Shown: positions 34,999 through 43,907, counted from the stretch's first letter. The stretch is 64,000 nt of DNA from Inquilinus sp052113205 (GCF_052113205.1 NZ_JBFRCU010000025.1:16206-80205); one strand, 5' to 3'. Notes: a model not told the origin generated them from the sequence alone. Numbers and translations are program-made.

Positions 34999-35436
34999 TC
35001 AGAACGGTCGGACGATCACCATCGCCACAATGATCAGGAGCAGCAACGCCGGCACTTCGTTGACGATGCGGTAGAAGCGCTCGCTGTGGGGATTGCGGCC
35101 CTCGGTGAAACCCCGGCGCCAGCGGATGCACATGTGGTGCAGCACGGTCAGGATGACAACCCCCGTCAGCTTCACATGCAGCCAGCCCTCGGCGAGGAAG
35201 GCCCAGTCGGTCAGCCACAGCATGGTGATGCCGAACACCCAGGTCAGCACGGCCGAGGGCAGCATGATGCCGCGCATCAACCGCCGCTCCATCACCCCGA
35301 AGCGCACGTATTCCGGGGTCCCCGGCGTGGTCTGGCAATGGTAGACGAACAGCCGCGGCAGGTAGAGCATCCCCGCCATCCAGGAAATCACGAAGAAGAC
35401 GTGGAGCGCCTTGATCCAGGGATAGAGCTCTGCCAT
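34999..35436 (-). CDS. hemJ: protoporphyrinogen oxidase HemJ
   Basis: Membrane enzyme that oxidises protoporphyrinogen IX to protoporphyrin IX, 145 residues with four hydrophobic segments. The conserved His is in YPWIKALHVFFVISWMAGML, with LPRLFVYHCQT, RRLMRGIMLPSAV and WLHVKLTGVVILTVLHHMC also family blocks. ATG 35436 is preferred because GAGGA lies upstream and the conserved region starts there. It sits directly after hemH, so steps from uroporphyrinogen to protoheme cluster here, apart from coproporphyrinogen oxidase. Confidence 0.92.
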   Translation of the reverse strand: MAELYPWIKALHVFFVISWMAGMLYLPRLFVYHCQTTPGTPEYVRFGVMERRLMRGIMLPSAVLTWVFGITMLWLTDWAFLAEGWLHVKLTGVVILTVLHHMCIRWRRGFTEGRNPHSERFYRIVNEVPALLLLIIVAMVIVRPF

Positions 35437-35447
35437 TCGGTCCTCGC

Positions 35448-36485
35448 TCAAGCCGCTTTGCTGGGACACCCCGAGAACGCCGCCGGGCAGATCCGGCCGC
35501 CATCTCCGGCCTCAGAGGCGGAACCGCGGCGATGGCCGGCCCGCACCAGATCCGCCAGCCCGGCGATGAAGCCCTCGTCAGCGCCGACGGTTGCCACCCG
35601 CAGGTAGCACGGCGCGCCCGATTCGTCAGCCAGCTTGCGGTATTCGATGTCGAGCTCGACCAGCGTCTCGGAATGCTCGGAGACGAAGGCGATCGGCACC
35701 ACCACGATCGGCCGCTTGGCATGCGCGGCCTCGTGGATCACCGCCTCGGTCGACGGCTCGATCCATTTCAGCCGGCCGACCCGGCTCTGATAGGTCGAGA
35801 CCCAGTCGAGATCCGGGATGCCGGAGGCCTCGGCCAGGGCCGCGGCGGTGCGTTCGCACTGCCACTGATAGGGGTCGCCGGCCTTGACGATCTTCTCCGG
35901 CAGGCCGTGGGCGGAGAACAGCACCCGCGGCCGGCCGTAGCGCGCCGCCTCCTCATGCGCCGTGCGCAGCCCGCCGGCCATGGCGGCGATGAAGCGGTGC
36001 TCGGTCGGATAGCAGCACACGGCCCGGGTCGGTACGTCCAGCCGGGCGATCTTGCATGCGTCCCGCCACACCCGCAGCGACGACGCGGTCGTGGTCGTCG
36101 AGAACTGCGGGTACAGCGGCAGCAGGATCACCTCGTCCGGGGCGAAGTCCTTCACCAGCATCGCCGTCTCCTGGCTCATCGGGTGCCAGTAGCGCATGGC
36201 GATGAAGGTCTTCACCTCGCCGAGATCGGCCAACTGCGCCTCCAGCGCCCGGGCCTGGGCCTCGGTGTTGGGCAGCAGCGGCGAGCCGCCGCCGATCTCG
36301 GCATAGATGTCCTTGGCCAGACGGCTCCGCTTCCTGGCGATCGCCCAGGCCAGGACCACCCGCGCTGGGTTCGGGATCCGGATGATCGCGGGGTCGGCGA
36401 ACAGGTTGAACAGGAAGGGCCGGATTGCGTCCGGATTGTCGGGACCGCCCAGGTTGAACAGGACGACGGCGATCCGACGGCTCAT
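35448..36485 (-). CDS. hemH: ferrochelatase
   Basis: Inserts ferrous iron into protoporphyrin IX to make heme, 345 residues. It begins AVVLFNLGGPDNPDAIRPFL and carries LFSAHGLPEKIVKAGDPYQW with the catalytic His, and SEHSETLVELDIEY with the conserved Glu. The C-terminal tail has two cysteines (RICPAAFSGCP) near the end, a pattern reminiscent of the Fe-S-bearing ferrochelatases but with too few visible ligands to be sure. The start overlaps the hemE stop (ATGA), forming the hemE-hemH-hemJ unit. Confidence 0.96.
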   Translation of the reverse strand: MSRRIAVVLFNLGGPDNPDAIRPFLFNLFADPAIIRIPNPARVVLAWAIARKRSRLAKDIYAEIGGGSPLLPNTEAQARALEAQLADLGEVKTFIAMRYWHPMSQETAMLVKDFAPDEVILLPLYPQFSTTTTASSLRVWRDACKIARLDVPTRAVCCYPTEHRFIAAMAGGLRTAHEEAARYGRPRVLFSAHGLPEKIVKAGDPYQWQCERTAAALAEASGIPDLDWVSTYQSRVGRLKWIEPSTEAVIHEAAHAKRPIVVVPIAFVSEHSETLVELDIEYRKLADESGAPCYLRVATVGADEGFIAGLADLVRAGHRRGSASEAGDGGRICPAAFSGCPSKAA

Positions 36486-37555
36486 CCCCGGTCTCCCCGC
36501 AGATGCCGGACCAGGGCGGCGACATGCTCCGGCGGCGTCTTCTGCAGCACGCCATGGCCGAGATTGAACACGAAGGGGCCGCCGCTCAGCGCCGCCACGA
36601 TCGTATCGGCCGCCTTGATCATCGGCTCGCCGCCGGTCAGCAACAGGACCGGGTCGAGATTGCCCTGCACCGCCGCCTTGGGCTGCAGCGCCCGGGCGGC
36701 CCAGCCCGTCGGCACGGTAGTATCCAGCCCCAGCGCGTCGACCCCGGTGCCGGCGAGGTAACGCTCATACAGCAGCCCGGCGCCGCGCGGGAAGCCGATA
36801 ATCGGCACCCCGGACGCTCCGGCGTGCACCGTGTCGACGATCCGNCTGGTCGGCGCGATCACCCAGCGCTCGAATTCCGTCTCCGGCAGCACCCCGGCCC
36901 AGCTGTCGAACAGTTGCACTGCCTCGGCGCCGGCCTGGATCTGGCGCAGCAGATAGGCGGATGTCGCCTCGACCAGCAGGTCGATCAGCCGGCCGAAGGT
37001 CTCCGGCTCGCCATAGGCCAGGCGCTTGACCACGCCGTATTCCTTGCTGCCGCCGCCCTCGACCATATAGGTCGCCACGGTCCAGGGGGCGCCCGCGAAG
37101 CCGATCAGGGCGGTCTCGGGCGGCAGGGCTGCCGCCACCCGCCCGACGGTCTCGTAGACCGGTCCCAGCACCTCGTGCAGCCTTCCGGCGGACAGGCGGG
37201 CGATGCCGGCCGCGTCGGTCACCGGCTCCAACTTCGGGCCCTCGCCCTCGACATAGTCCAACGCCTGGCCCAGCGCGTGCGGCACCACCAGGATGTCCGA
37301 GAACAGGATCGCCGCGTCCAGCCCATAGCGCCGGATCGGCTGCAGCGTCACCTCGGCGGCCAGCTCCGGGTTGTAGCAGAGGTCCAGGAAGCTGCCGGCC
37401 TGGGCCCGGAGCGCGCGGTATTCCGGCAGATAGCGCCCGGCCTGGCGCATCAGCCAGACCGGCGGCCGGGCCAGGGTCTCGCCGGTCAGGGCGCGCAGGA
37501 ACGGCTTCGCCGGCGTCGCGGACGGTCCTTCCCGGCTCTGCCCATCCTTATCCAT
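36482..37555 (-). CDS. hemE: uroporphyrinogen decarboxylase
   Basis: Decarboxylates uroporphyrinogen III to coproporphyrinogen III, 357 residues. The signature PVWLMRQAGRYLPEYRALR is near residue 32, followed by CYNPELAAEVTLQPIRRYGL and ILFSDILVVPHALG with the catalytic Asp. One base is unresolved (N at 36845), giving Ser or Arg at that codon; nothing else is disturbed. It is the gene flanking the replication origin on the left, as in other alphaproteobacteria, and is read away from the origin. Confidence 0.97.
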   Translation of the reverse strand: MDKDGQSREGPSATPAKPFLRALTGETLARPPVWLMRQAGRYLPEYRALRAQAGSFLDLCYNPELAAEVTLQPIRRYGLDAAILFSDILVVPHALGQALDYVEGEGPKLEPVTDAAGIARLSAGRLHEVLGPVYETVGRVAAALPPETALIGFAGAPWTVATYMVEGGGSKEYGVVKRLAYGEPETFGRLIDLLVEATSAYLLRQIQAGAEAVQLFDSWAGVLPETEFERWVIAPTXRIVDTVHAGASGVPIIGFPRGAGLLYERYLAGTGVDALGLDTTVPTGWAARALQPKAAVQGNLDPVLLLTGGEPMIKAADTIVAALSGGPFVFNLGHGVLQKTPPEHVAALVRHLRGDRG

Positions 37556-37919
37556 TAGAAAGAATCCTTAGAATTTGAGGATGTAGTGGATCCCTGTGGA
37601 TAACGGGGATTGTGACTCTTCCACAATCCATCCACAGGGTTTGCTGGCCGGCGCGCCCCTGCCTGTGGAAAGCGGGGAAGACGCGCCCGACTCGCTACAC
37701 CCTTGCCATCGCCCCTGTCCATAACAGGCGGGAGGACTCGGGGTCGCATCGCCCGGCCTCGCCGCTGACACACGGAGGCCGGGAGTCTCGTCCCCAGCCG
37801 GATGGAAGAGTCGACGACTCACCGGCTAGCGGGTGCAGATCGCGTCAAGCCTCGTGAATCCGGGTTCCATCCCCAATTTGCCCACAGACAATCCCCAGGC
37901 TCCGGGATAAAAGGGAGAT
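37556..37919. other. probable chromosomal replication origin (oriC)
   Basis: This gap between hemE and ppsR holds a perfect DnaA box TTATCCACA (minus strand, 37595-37603). Five near matches with two mismatches lie at or near 37548, 37628, 37663, 37716 and 37878. Eight GANTC sites (37562, 37614, 37689, 37735, 37783, 37808, 37816, 37856) exceed the one or two expected by chance. A 13-base palindrome overlaps two of them (37808-37820). The hemE side is AT-richer. hemE next to the RP001/DUF299 gene is the known origin location in Caulobacter and Rickettsia. Confidence 0.85.
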
Positions 37920-38759
37920 ATGGCGCAGACGAAGACGTTCCATCTACATCTCGTTTCGGATTCAACCGGCGACACCATTCATAGCGTCGCCCGGGCCTGC
38001 CTCGCGCAGTTCGAAGGCGCTGAGCCGATCGAGCACTTCTGGAACCTGGTGCGGACCAACCGCCAGCTCGACATGGTGGTGGAGGAGATCCGCGACCATC
38101 CCGGCGTCGTCGTCTTCACCCTGGTCGATGACGGGCTGCGCCACCGGCTGATGGATGTGTGCGGCACGCTCGGCGTGCCCTGCATCTCGGTGCTGGACCC
38201 GATCATGGGGGCGCTGGCGCAGCAGCTCGGCATGGCGGGGCATGGCCGGCCGGGCCGGCAGCACGCGATGGACGCCGCCTATTTCCACCGCATCGAGGCG
38301 ATGGACTACGCGCTGGCGCATGATGACGGCCACCTGACGGTCGACTTTCACCAGGCCGACGTCATCCTGGTCGGCGTGTCGCGCACCTCGAAGACGCCGA
38401 CCTGCCTCTATCTGGCCAATCGCGGGGTAAAGGCGGCGAATGTCCCCTTCGTCCCCGGCCTGCCGCTGCCGGAGGACCTGCACCGGGTCAGCCGGCCGCT
38501 GATCGTGGGGCTGACCAAGGACCCGGAGCGGCTGATCCAGCTGCGCCGCAACCGGATGCAGATGCTGAACCAGGCCCAGACCACCGATTATGTCGACCCC
38601 GAGCAGGTGCGGTCGGAGGTGGCGGAGGCCCGGCGCTATTTCGCCAAGCACCGCTGGCCGGTGCTGGACGTCACCCGCCGCGCCATCGAGGAGACGGCAG
38701 CGGAGATCCTGTCGCTGCTGGCGCGCCGGGGGCGCAGCGCGGGGATTCCCGGAGAATGA
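37920..38759 (+). CDS. ppsR: pyruvate, phosphate dikinase/PEP synthase regulatory protein (DUF299)
   Basis: Bifunctional ADP-dependent kinase and Pi-dependent phosphorylase family that switches PPDK or PEP synthase on and off, 279 residues. It has FHLHLVSDSTGDTIHSVARA at the N-terminus and the P-loop-like VILVGVSRTSKTPTCLYL near residue 155, then VPGLPLPEDL and YVDPEQVRSEVAEARRYF. The target enzyme is not encoded here. This is the RP001 homologue marking the right side of alphaproteobacterial origins. GGGAG precedes ATG 37920. Confidence 0.95.
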   Translation: MAQTKTFHLHLVSDSTGDTIHSVARACLAQFEGAEPIEHFWNLVRTNRQLDMVVEEIRDHPGVVVFTLVDDGLRHRLMDVCGTLGVPCISVLDPIMGALAQQLGMAGHGRPGRQHAMDAAYFHRIEAMDYALAHDDGHLTVDFHQADVILVGVSRTSKTPTCLYLANRGVKAANVPFVPGLPLPEDLHRVSRPLIVGLTKDPERLIQLRRNRMQMLNQAQTTDYVDPEQVRSEVAEARRYFAKHRWPVLDVTRRAIEETAAEILSLLARRGRSAGIPGE

Positions 38760-39352
38760 GCACGGTGGTCCTGGCCTCCGGCAGCGCCACGCGTCGGGCG
38801 ATGCTCGAGGCCGCCGGCGTCACCGTCACCATCAGCCCGGCGGCGATCGACGAGGGCGAGGTCAAGGCGTCGATGCGGGCCGAGGGCGCGTCCTCGGCCG
38901 ACGTGGCCGAGGCGCTGGCGGTGCTGAAGGCGCAGCGAGCATCGCGGCGCCACCCCGGCGCCCTGGTGATCGGCGCCGACCAGATGCTGGATTGCGAGGG
39001 CGTCTGGTACGACAAGCCGGTGGACCGGGCGGCGGCCCGCGACCAGCTGCTGGCGCTGCGCGGCCGCATGCACACCCTGACCTCGACCGCGGTGGCGGTG
39101 CGCGACGGCCAGAGGGTGTGGCACGCGACCGACCGGGCGAAGCTGACCATGCGGTCCTTCAGCCACGTCTTCCTCGAGGGGTATCTCGACGCCGTCGACG
39201 ATGCGGTGCTGTCCTCGGTCGGCGGCTATCAGCTGGAGGGCCGCGGGGTACAGCTCTTCGCCAAGGTCGAGGGCGACCATTTCACCGTCCTCGGCCTGCC
39301 CCTGCTGCCGCTGCTCGGCTTCCTGCGCGACCATGGGGTGCTGCCGTCGTGA
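38756..39352 (+). CDS. maf: Maf family nucleotide pyrophosphatase
   Basis: Hydrolyses non-canonical or modified nucleoside triphosphates to monophosphates, 198 residues. Family motifs are VVLASGSATRRAMLEAAGV at the N-terminus, VIGADQMLDCEG near residue 78, and the Thr-containing LRGRMHTLTSTAVAV. The ATG overlaps the ppsR stop (ATGA). Whether it prefers 7-methyl-GTP or dTTP/UTP is not decided by the sequence. Confidence 0.93.
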   Translation: MSTVVLASGSATRRAMLEAAGVTVTISPAAIDEGEVKASMRAEGASSADVAEALAVLKAQRASRRHPGALVIGADQMLDCEGVWYDKPVDRAAARDQLLALRGRMHTLTSTAVAVRDGQRVWHATDRAKLTMRSFSHVFLEGYLDAVDDAVLSSVGGYQLEGRGVQLFAKVEGDHFTVLGLPLLPLLGFLRDHGVLPS

Positions 39353-39386
39353 TTGGGTGCTGCCTGCCGCCGCATATCGCGCGTAA

Positions 39387-39515
39387 CCTCTCCCGCGTGG
39401 CGGGAGAGGTCGGACATCCGCCAGGATGTCCGGGTGAGGGCTGGCCTAGGCCTCGACAAAGGGCCCTCACCCGGAGCCGCTTCGCGTCTCCGACCTCTCC
39501 CGCAAGCGGGAGAGG
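39387..39515. repeat. palindromic repeat, CCTCTCCCGC family
   Basis: A 129-base element of nested inverted repeats: CCTCTCCCGC...GCGGGAGAGG at 39387-39408, the same hairpin again at the right end (39495-39515), and GGGTGAGGGC opposite GCCCTCACCC in the middle. It separates maf and aroE. Confidence 0.9.
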
Positions 39516-39554
39516 CAACGCAAACATCCTGGTCGCGGTATCCGATGGTGCATC

Positions 39555-40400
39555 GTGGCAGTGCTGACCGCGAAGGGCCGCCTGGCCGGGGTGATCGGCT
39601 GGCCGGTCGGGCATTCCCGCTCGCCGCAGCTGCATGGCCATTGGCTGGCCCGCTACCGGATCGACGGCGCCTATGTGCCGATGGCGGTGGCGCCCGAGCG
39701 GCTGGAGGCGGCGCTGCGCGGCCTGGCGGCCCTGGGCTTCCGCGGCTGCAACGTCACCGTGCCGCACAAGGAAGCAGCGATGGCAGTGGTCGACGAGCTC
39801 GACCCGCTGGCCCGGCGCATCGCCGCGGTCAACACCATCGTGATGCGCGAGGACGGCCGCCTGTTCGGCACCAACACCGACGGCTTCGGCTTCCTGGCCA
39901 ATCTCCAGGCCGGCGCGCCCGGCTGGTCTGCGGGCCGTGGCCCGGCGGTGGTAATCGGCGCCGGCGGCGCCGCCCGGGCGGTGATCGTCGCCCTGACCGA
40001 TGCCGGNGCGCCGGAGATCCGCCTGGCCAACCGCACCCGGGCGCGGGCCGAGACCCTGGCGGCGGAGCTGGGCGGGCCGGTCACGGTGGTCGACTGGGCC
40101 GACCGGGCCGCGGCGCTGGATGGAGCCGCCCTGCTGGTCAACACCACGACCGAGGGCATGGTCGGCCGGCCGGCGCTGGACCTGCCGCTCGACGCCCTGC
40201 CGGCGGAGGCGCTGGTCAACGACATCGTCTATGTGCCGCTGGAGACGCCGCTGCTGGCCGCCGCACGCGCCCGGGCCAACCCGGTGGTCGACGGGGTCGG
40301 CATGCTGCTGCACCAGGCGCGGCCCGGATTCGAGGCCTGGTTCGGGGTGGCGCCGATGGTCGATGCCGCGTTGCGTGCGGCGGTGCTGGGGATCGGCTGA
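39555..40400 (+). CDS. aroE: shikimate dehydrogenase
   Basis: NADPH-dependent reduction of 3-dehydroshikimate in aromatic amino-acid synthesis, 281 residues. Substrate-binding GVIGWPVGHSRSPQLHGHW and CNVTVPHKEAAM (catalytic Lys) lie in the N-terminal half, NTDGFGFL follows, and the cofactor motif is GAGGAARAVIVAL near residue 137. GTG 39555 is the best start. The N at 40007 is in the third position of a GGN codon and changes nothing. The stop TGA overlaps the coaE start (TGATG). Confidence 0.95.
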   Translation: MAVLTAKGRLAGVIGWPVGHSRSPQLHGHWLARYRIDGAYVPMAVAPERLEAALRGLAALGFRGCNVTVPHKEAAMAVVDELDPLARRIAAVNTIVMREDGRLFGTNTDGFGFLANLQAGAPGWSAGRGPAVVIGAGGAARAVIVALTDAXAPEIRLANRTRARAETLAAELGGPVTVVDWADRAAALDGAALLVNTTTEGMVGRPALDLPLDALPAEALVNDIVYVPLETPLLAAARARANPVVDGVGMLLHQARPGFEAWFGVAPMVDAALRAAVLGIG

Positions 40401-41026
40401 TGCGGATCCTGGGCCTGACCGGCTCGATCGGCATGGGCAAGTCGACCGCAGCGGCGATGTTCCGGCGCGACGGCATTGCCGTGCATGACGCCGACGCCGC
40501 GGTGCACGCCCTGCTGCGCCGGGGCGGCGCCGCGGTGCCGGCGGTGGCCAATGCGTTTCCGGAGGCGGTGCGCGACCGTGCGGTCGACCGCAAGGTGCTG
40601 GGAGCGCTGGTGTTCGGCAAGCCCGCGGAGCTGCGGCGGCTGGAGGCGATTCTGCACCCGCTGGTGCGCCGCCGCATGCGCCGCTTCCTGCAGCAGGCCG
40701 GGCGCCGCGGCGACACGCTGGTGGTGCTCGACATCCCGCTGTTGTTCGAGACCGGCGGCGAGCGCTTCTGCGACGCCGTCGCCGTGGTCAGCGCGCCGCG
40801 GCTGATCCAGCGCCAGCGGGTGCTGTCCCGGCCTGGGATGACGCCTGGGAAATTCGCCGCCATCCTGGCGGCGCAGATGCCCGACCGCGAGAAGCGGCGC
40901 CGGGCGGATTGGGTGGTGCCGACCGGCCTTGGCCGCCGGCCGACGCGGCTGGCCCTGAGAGCGCTGCGGCGGCGGGCGCTGGCCCGGCCGGGGCGGCGCT
41001 GGCGGCCCTCATTGAAGGTGGTGTGA
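40400..41026 (+). CDS. coaE: dephospho-CoA kinase
   Basis: Last step of coenzyme A synthesis, 208 residues. The P-loop ILGLTGSIGMGKST is at the very start, followed by VHDADAAVHALL and VVLDIPLLFETGGERFCDAV. The C-terminal arginine-rich tail is somewhat longer than usual. It overlaps both neighbours by one base in TGATG arrangements, so aroE-coaE-dnaQ are tightly coupled. Confidence 0.95.
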   Translation: MRILGLTGSIGMGKSTAAAMFRRDGIAVHDADAAVHALLRRGGAAVPAVANAFPEAVRDRAVDRKVLGALVFGKPAELRRLEAILHPLVRRRMRRFLQQAGRRGDTLVVLDIPLLFETGGERFCDAVAVVSAPRLIQRQRVLSRPGMTPGKFAAILAAQMPDREKRRRADWVVPTGLGRRPTRLALRALRRRALARPGRRWRPSLKVV

Positions 41027-41703
41027 TGCGCGAGATCGTCCTGGACACCGAAACCACCGGCCTGCACCCGCTGGGCGGCGACCGCCTGGTCGAGATCGGC
41101 GGGGTCGAGATGATCAACCACGTGCCGACCGGCCGGCACCATCATGTCTACATCAACCCCGAGCGGCTGGTGCCGATCGAGGCCCAGCGGATACACGGGC
41201 TGACCGACGAGTTCCTGGCCGACAAGCCGGTCTTCGCCGAGGTCGCGGGCGCGTTCCTGGACTTCATCGGCGACGCCAAGCTGGTGATCCACAACGCCCA
41301 ATTCGACATGGGCTTCCTGAACATGGAACTCGGCCGCCTCGGCCTGCCGGCGATCCCGATGGCGCGGTCGATCGACACGGTGGCGCTGGCCCGGCGGCGC
41401 TGGCCCGGCGCCCAGGCCTCGCTCGACGCGCTGTGCCGCCGTTTCGGCATCGACAATTCCGGCCGCACGCTGCACGGCGCGCTGCTCGACGCCCAGCTGC
41501 TGGCCGAGGTCTGGCTGGAGATGTGCGGCGGCCGCGAGCCCGGCCTGGCCATCACCACGACGGTCGAGATCACCGAGACCACCATCCTGGTCGAACGCGT
41601 CGCCCGCCCGCCGCGCCCGCACGCCCCGACGGCCGAGGAGCTGGCCGCCCATCTCGCCTTCATCCAGGGCCTGACCGACCCGCTGTGGCTGAAGGAGGGG
41701 TGA
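41026..41703 (+). CDS. dnaQ: DNA polymerase III subunit epsilon (3'-5' exonuclease)
   Basis: Proofreading exonuclease, 225 residues. The DEDDh residues are in IVLDTETTGLHP (Exo I), VIHNAQFDMGFLN (Exo II) and LHGALLDAQLLAEVW (Exo III with its His). The C-terminal part (TAEELAAHLAFIQGLTDPLW) is the tail that contacts the polymerase subunit. ATG 41026 shares its first base with the coaE stop. A REP element lies between it and the convergent secB gene. Confidence 0.95.
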   Translation: MREIVLDTETTGLHPLGGDRLVEIGGVEMINHVPTGRHHHVYINPERLVPIEAQRIHGLTDEFLADKPVFAEVAGAFLDFIGDAKLVIHNAQFDMGFLNMELGRLGLPAIPMARSIDTVALARRRWPGAQASLDALCRRFGIDNSGRTLHGALLDAQLLAEVWLEMCGGREPGLAITTTVEITETTILVERVARPPRPHAPTAEELAAHLAFIQGLTDPLWLKEG

Positions 41704-41737
41704 GGGATAGGAGAGGTCGCTTCGCACACCCCTTAAA

Positions 41738-41817
41738 CTGTCATGCCCGGGCTTGACCCGGGCATCCAGAGGCTGTCGACATCTCCTGGATTGCCGGGTC
41801 AAGCCCGGCAATGACAG
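41738..41817. repeat. REP-like palindromic element, GTCATGCCCGGGC family
   Basis: CTGTCATGCCCGGGCTTGAC at the left and TTGCCGGGTCAAGCCCGGCA then ATGACAG at the right give two strong local hairpins within GTCAT...ATGAC ends. It lies between convergent dnaQ and secB and may terminate both. Confidence 0.9.
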
Positions 41818-41838
41818 AAAATAGGGAAAGGGCCGGTG

Positions 41839-42336
41839 TCAGTTCACGCTCGGCTGGCCTTCGGCCTCGGAGCGGGCGCGCAGGGCGGCCAGCTGGCGGC
41901 GGAACAGCTCGGTGAAGTCGATCGGCTGGATCAGCAGCGGCGGGAAGCCGCCGTTGCGGGTGGCTTCGGCGATCACCGACCGGGCGAAGGGGAACAGCAG
42001 GCGCGGCGCCTCGATCAGCAGCAGCGGTGCCGTCTGCTCCTTGGTCACATTGGCCAGCGTGACCACGCCGCCATAGCTCAGCTCGCACAGGAAGGTGGCG
42101 GCGTCGCCGGTCTTGGCCTCGGCCTTGATGTGCAGCACGACCTCGAAGGCGTTCTCGGCCAGCTGCTGGGTGCGGACGTCGACATTGACCGTGACCTGCG
42201 GCGGCGTCGACTGCTGGGTCAGGCTGCGCGGCGCGTTCGGGTTCTCGAAGGACAGGTCCTTGACGTATTGCGCCGAGATCTGCAGCGACGGCTGCAGCTG
42301 CTGATCGCCGTCGGGCTGCTGGTTGACGTCCGACAT
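41839..42336 (-). CDS. secB: protein-export chaperone SecB
   Basis: Tetrameric cytosolic chaperone that holds preproteins unfolded for SecA, 165 residues. Conserved blocks are QISAQYVKDLSFENPNAP, VTVNVDVRTQQLAENAFEVV, EAPRLLFPFARSVIAEATRN and GGFPPLLIQPIDF. The Gln-rich N-terminal tail and the acidic C-terminus are variable. It is in the conserved dnaQ-secB-fxsA-tim44 order. Confidence 0.96.
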   Translation of the reverse strand: MSDVNQQPDGDQQLQPSLQISAQYVKDLSFENPNAPRSLTQQSTPPQVTVNVDVRTQQLAENAFEVVLHIKAEAKTGDAATFLCELSYGGVVTLANVTKEQTAPLLLIEAPRLLFPFARSVIAEATRNGGFPPLLIQPIDFTELFRRQLAALRARSEAEGQPSVN

Positions 42337-42432
42337 GAAAACTCTCCCTGGAAACTCTGGCTCGGCTGGCCGGCTAATGACGCGGGTCTCGCTAGCACGG
42401 AACCCGTGGCGGCTACAACCCAGGGGTGCCGG

Positions 42433-42951
42433 TCAGGATCGGCGCTGCCCATCCCCGTCCTCCGGGCCGCGCCAGCGCGATTCCTCGATCCGCGGCAGCG
42501 ACGGGTCGCGGCCGCCCTCGGGCTTGACCTCGGTGTAGTCGGCGTCGATCACCGTGCCGCCGGGCCTGCGCCCGCCGGGCCAGACGGTGAAGCCGCCACG
42601 CCGCTTGGCCTGCGCGCCGAGCCAGCGGATCAGCATGCGCCGCACCGGCGGCAGCAGCAGCGGCAGCGCCATCAGGTCGCTGAGGAAGCCGGGGAAGATC
42701 AGCAGCAGCGCCGCCAGCACCAGCAGGGCGGCATGCGCGACCGGCTCGGCCGGCGGCTCGCCGCGGGCCAGCGCCGCCTGCATCTCGCGCAGCGCGCGCA
42801 TCCCCTGGCGCTTCAGGAGCAGTGAGCCGATGATGCCGATGGCGACGAACAGCACCAGGGTGGCGAGCACGCCGATCCAGCGGCCGACCACGATGAACAC
42901 CGTGATCTCGGCCAGGACCGGGACAAGAAGCAGCAGGGCGAGGAGGGGCAT
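42433..42951 (-). CDS. FxsA family membrane protein
   Basis: Inner-membrane protein of 172 residues. Three to four hydrophobic segments include LLALLLLVPVLAEITVFIVV, LATLVLFVAIGIIGSLLL and ALLVLAALLLIFPGFLSDLM; the loop KRQGMRALREMQAALARGE is the family signature. The C-terminus is a hydrophilic tail. FxsA in E. coli suppresses phage F exclusion of T7; its normal role is unknown. It is divergent from the Tim44-like gene. Confidence 0.9.
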   Translation of the reverse strand: MPLLALLLLVPVLAEITVFIVVGRWIGVLATLVLFVAIGIIGSLLLKRQGMRALREMQAALARGEPPAEPVAHAALLVLAALLLIFPGFLSDLMALPLLLPPVRRMLIRWLGAQAKRRGGFTVWPGGRRPGGTVIDADYTEVKPEGGRDPSLPRIEESRWRGPEDGDGQRRS

Positions 42952-43153
42952 CGGTTTCCCTTGCCGTTTGGGGGTCGGCAGCCTATCTGTCGGGGGCAGG
43001 CGTCGTTCCTGACCGCGCATCCTGGCCTGGACGGCTGTCCGCCGAGTGTTTGCTTCATCCGGACAGGCCGACCAAGAGGTAGTGTCGCGCGGCGCCCGGG
43101 TCCAGAGCGATGCATTCGGCGCCGGCGCGGGCGCGCGACAAGTGAAGGGAGCG

Positions 43154-43819
43154 ATGGGCGAAGGCTCTTTCCTCGATATCCTGGTTCTGGCGGTGATCGC
43201 CGGGTTCCTGATTCTGCGGCTGCGCAGCGTGCTCGGCCGGCGGACGGGAACCGAGCAGCGGCGCCCGAACCCGATCGCCCAGCAGCCGCAGCGGCCCGAG
43301 GCCCGCACCCCCGACAACGTCGTGACCATGCCGGAGCGGCCGCGCCCCGCCGGCAATGGCGAGGCCGGCCCGGCCAGCGGGCTGACCCAGATCAAGATCG
43401 CCGACCGCAGCTTCAGCGAGAGCAGCTTCGTCGGCGGCTCCCGTGCCGCCTTCAAGATGATCGTCGAGGCCTTCGCCCGCGGCGACACCGCGACGCTGCG
43501 GCCGCTGCTGTCCGACGAGCTGTATGACGAGTTCAGCGCCGCGATCCGCGACCGCCTGGCCGCCGGCCACACGCTGGAGGAGACGGTGGAATCGGTCGAC
43601 CGGGCCGAGATCATCGACGCCCGGATGGACGGCCGCACCGCCTTCGTCACCGTGCGCCTGGGCTCGCGCCAGAAGACCGTGCTGCGTGACGCCGACGGCA
43701 CGGTGATCGAGGGCAGCCCGGACCAGACGGTCGAGGTCACGGACATCTGGACCTTCGCCCGCAACACTCGTGCCACCGACCCGAACTGGGCGCTGGTCGA
43801 GACCCGCGAACCCAACTGA
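43154..43819 (+). CDS. Tim44-like domain protein
   Basis: Membrane-anchored protein of 221 residues, bacterial relative of the mitochondrial import motor subunit Tim44. One N-terminal membrane helix (LDILVLAVIAGFLILRL), a Pro-rich linker, then the Tim44-like domain from about residue 75: FVGGSRAAFKMIVEAFARGD, LLSDELYDEFSAAIRDRL and VTDIWTFARNTRATDPNWAL. In Caulobacter the homologue TimA is reported as inner-membrane associated. It stands between fxsA and smr. Confidence 0.92.
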   Translation: MGEGSFLDILVLAVIAGFLILRLRSVLGRRTGTEQRRPNPIAQQPQRPEARTPDNVVTMPERPRPAGNGEAGPASGLTQIKIADRSFSESSFVGGSRAAFKMIVEAFARGDTATLRPLLSDELYDEFSAAIRDRLAAGHTLEETVESVDRAEIIDARMDGRTAFVTVRLGSRQKTVLRDADGTVIEGSPDQTVEVTDIWTFARNTRATDPNWALVETREPN

Positions 43820-43907
43820 CCCGCCGATGCTGGCGATCCTGACCTGTCCGGCCCGGCCCCGTCCGGGCCGCGGCCGTTCGGCCGAGGGTGGCAACCGCTG
43901 ATCCGGC

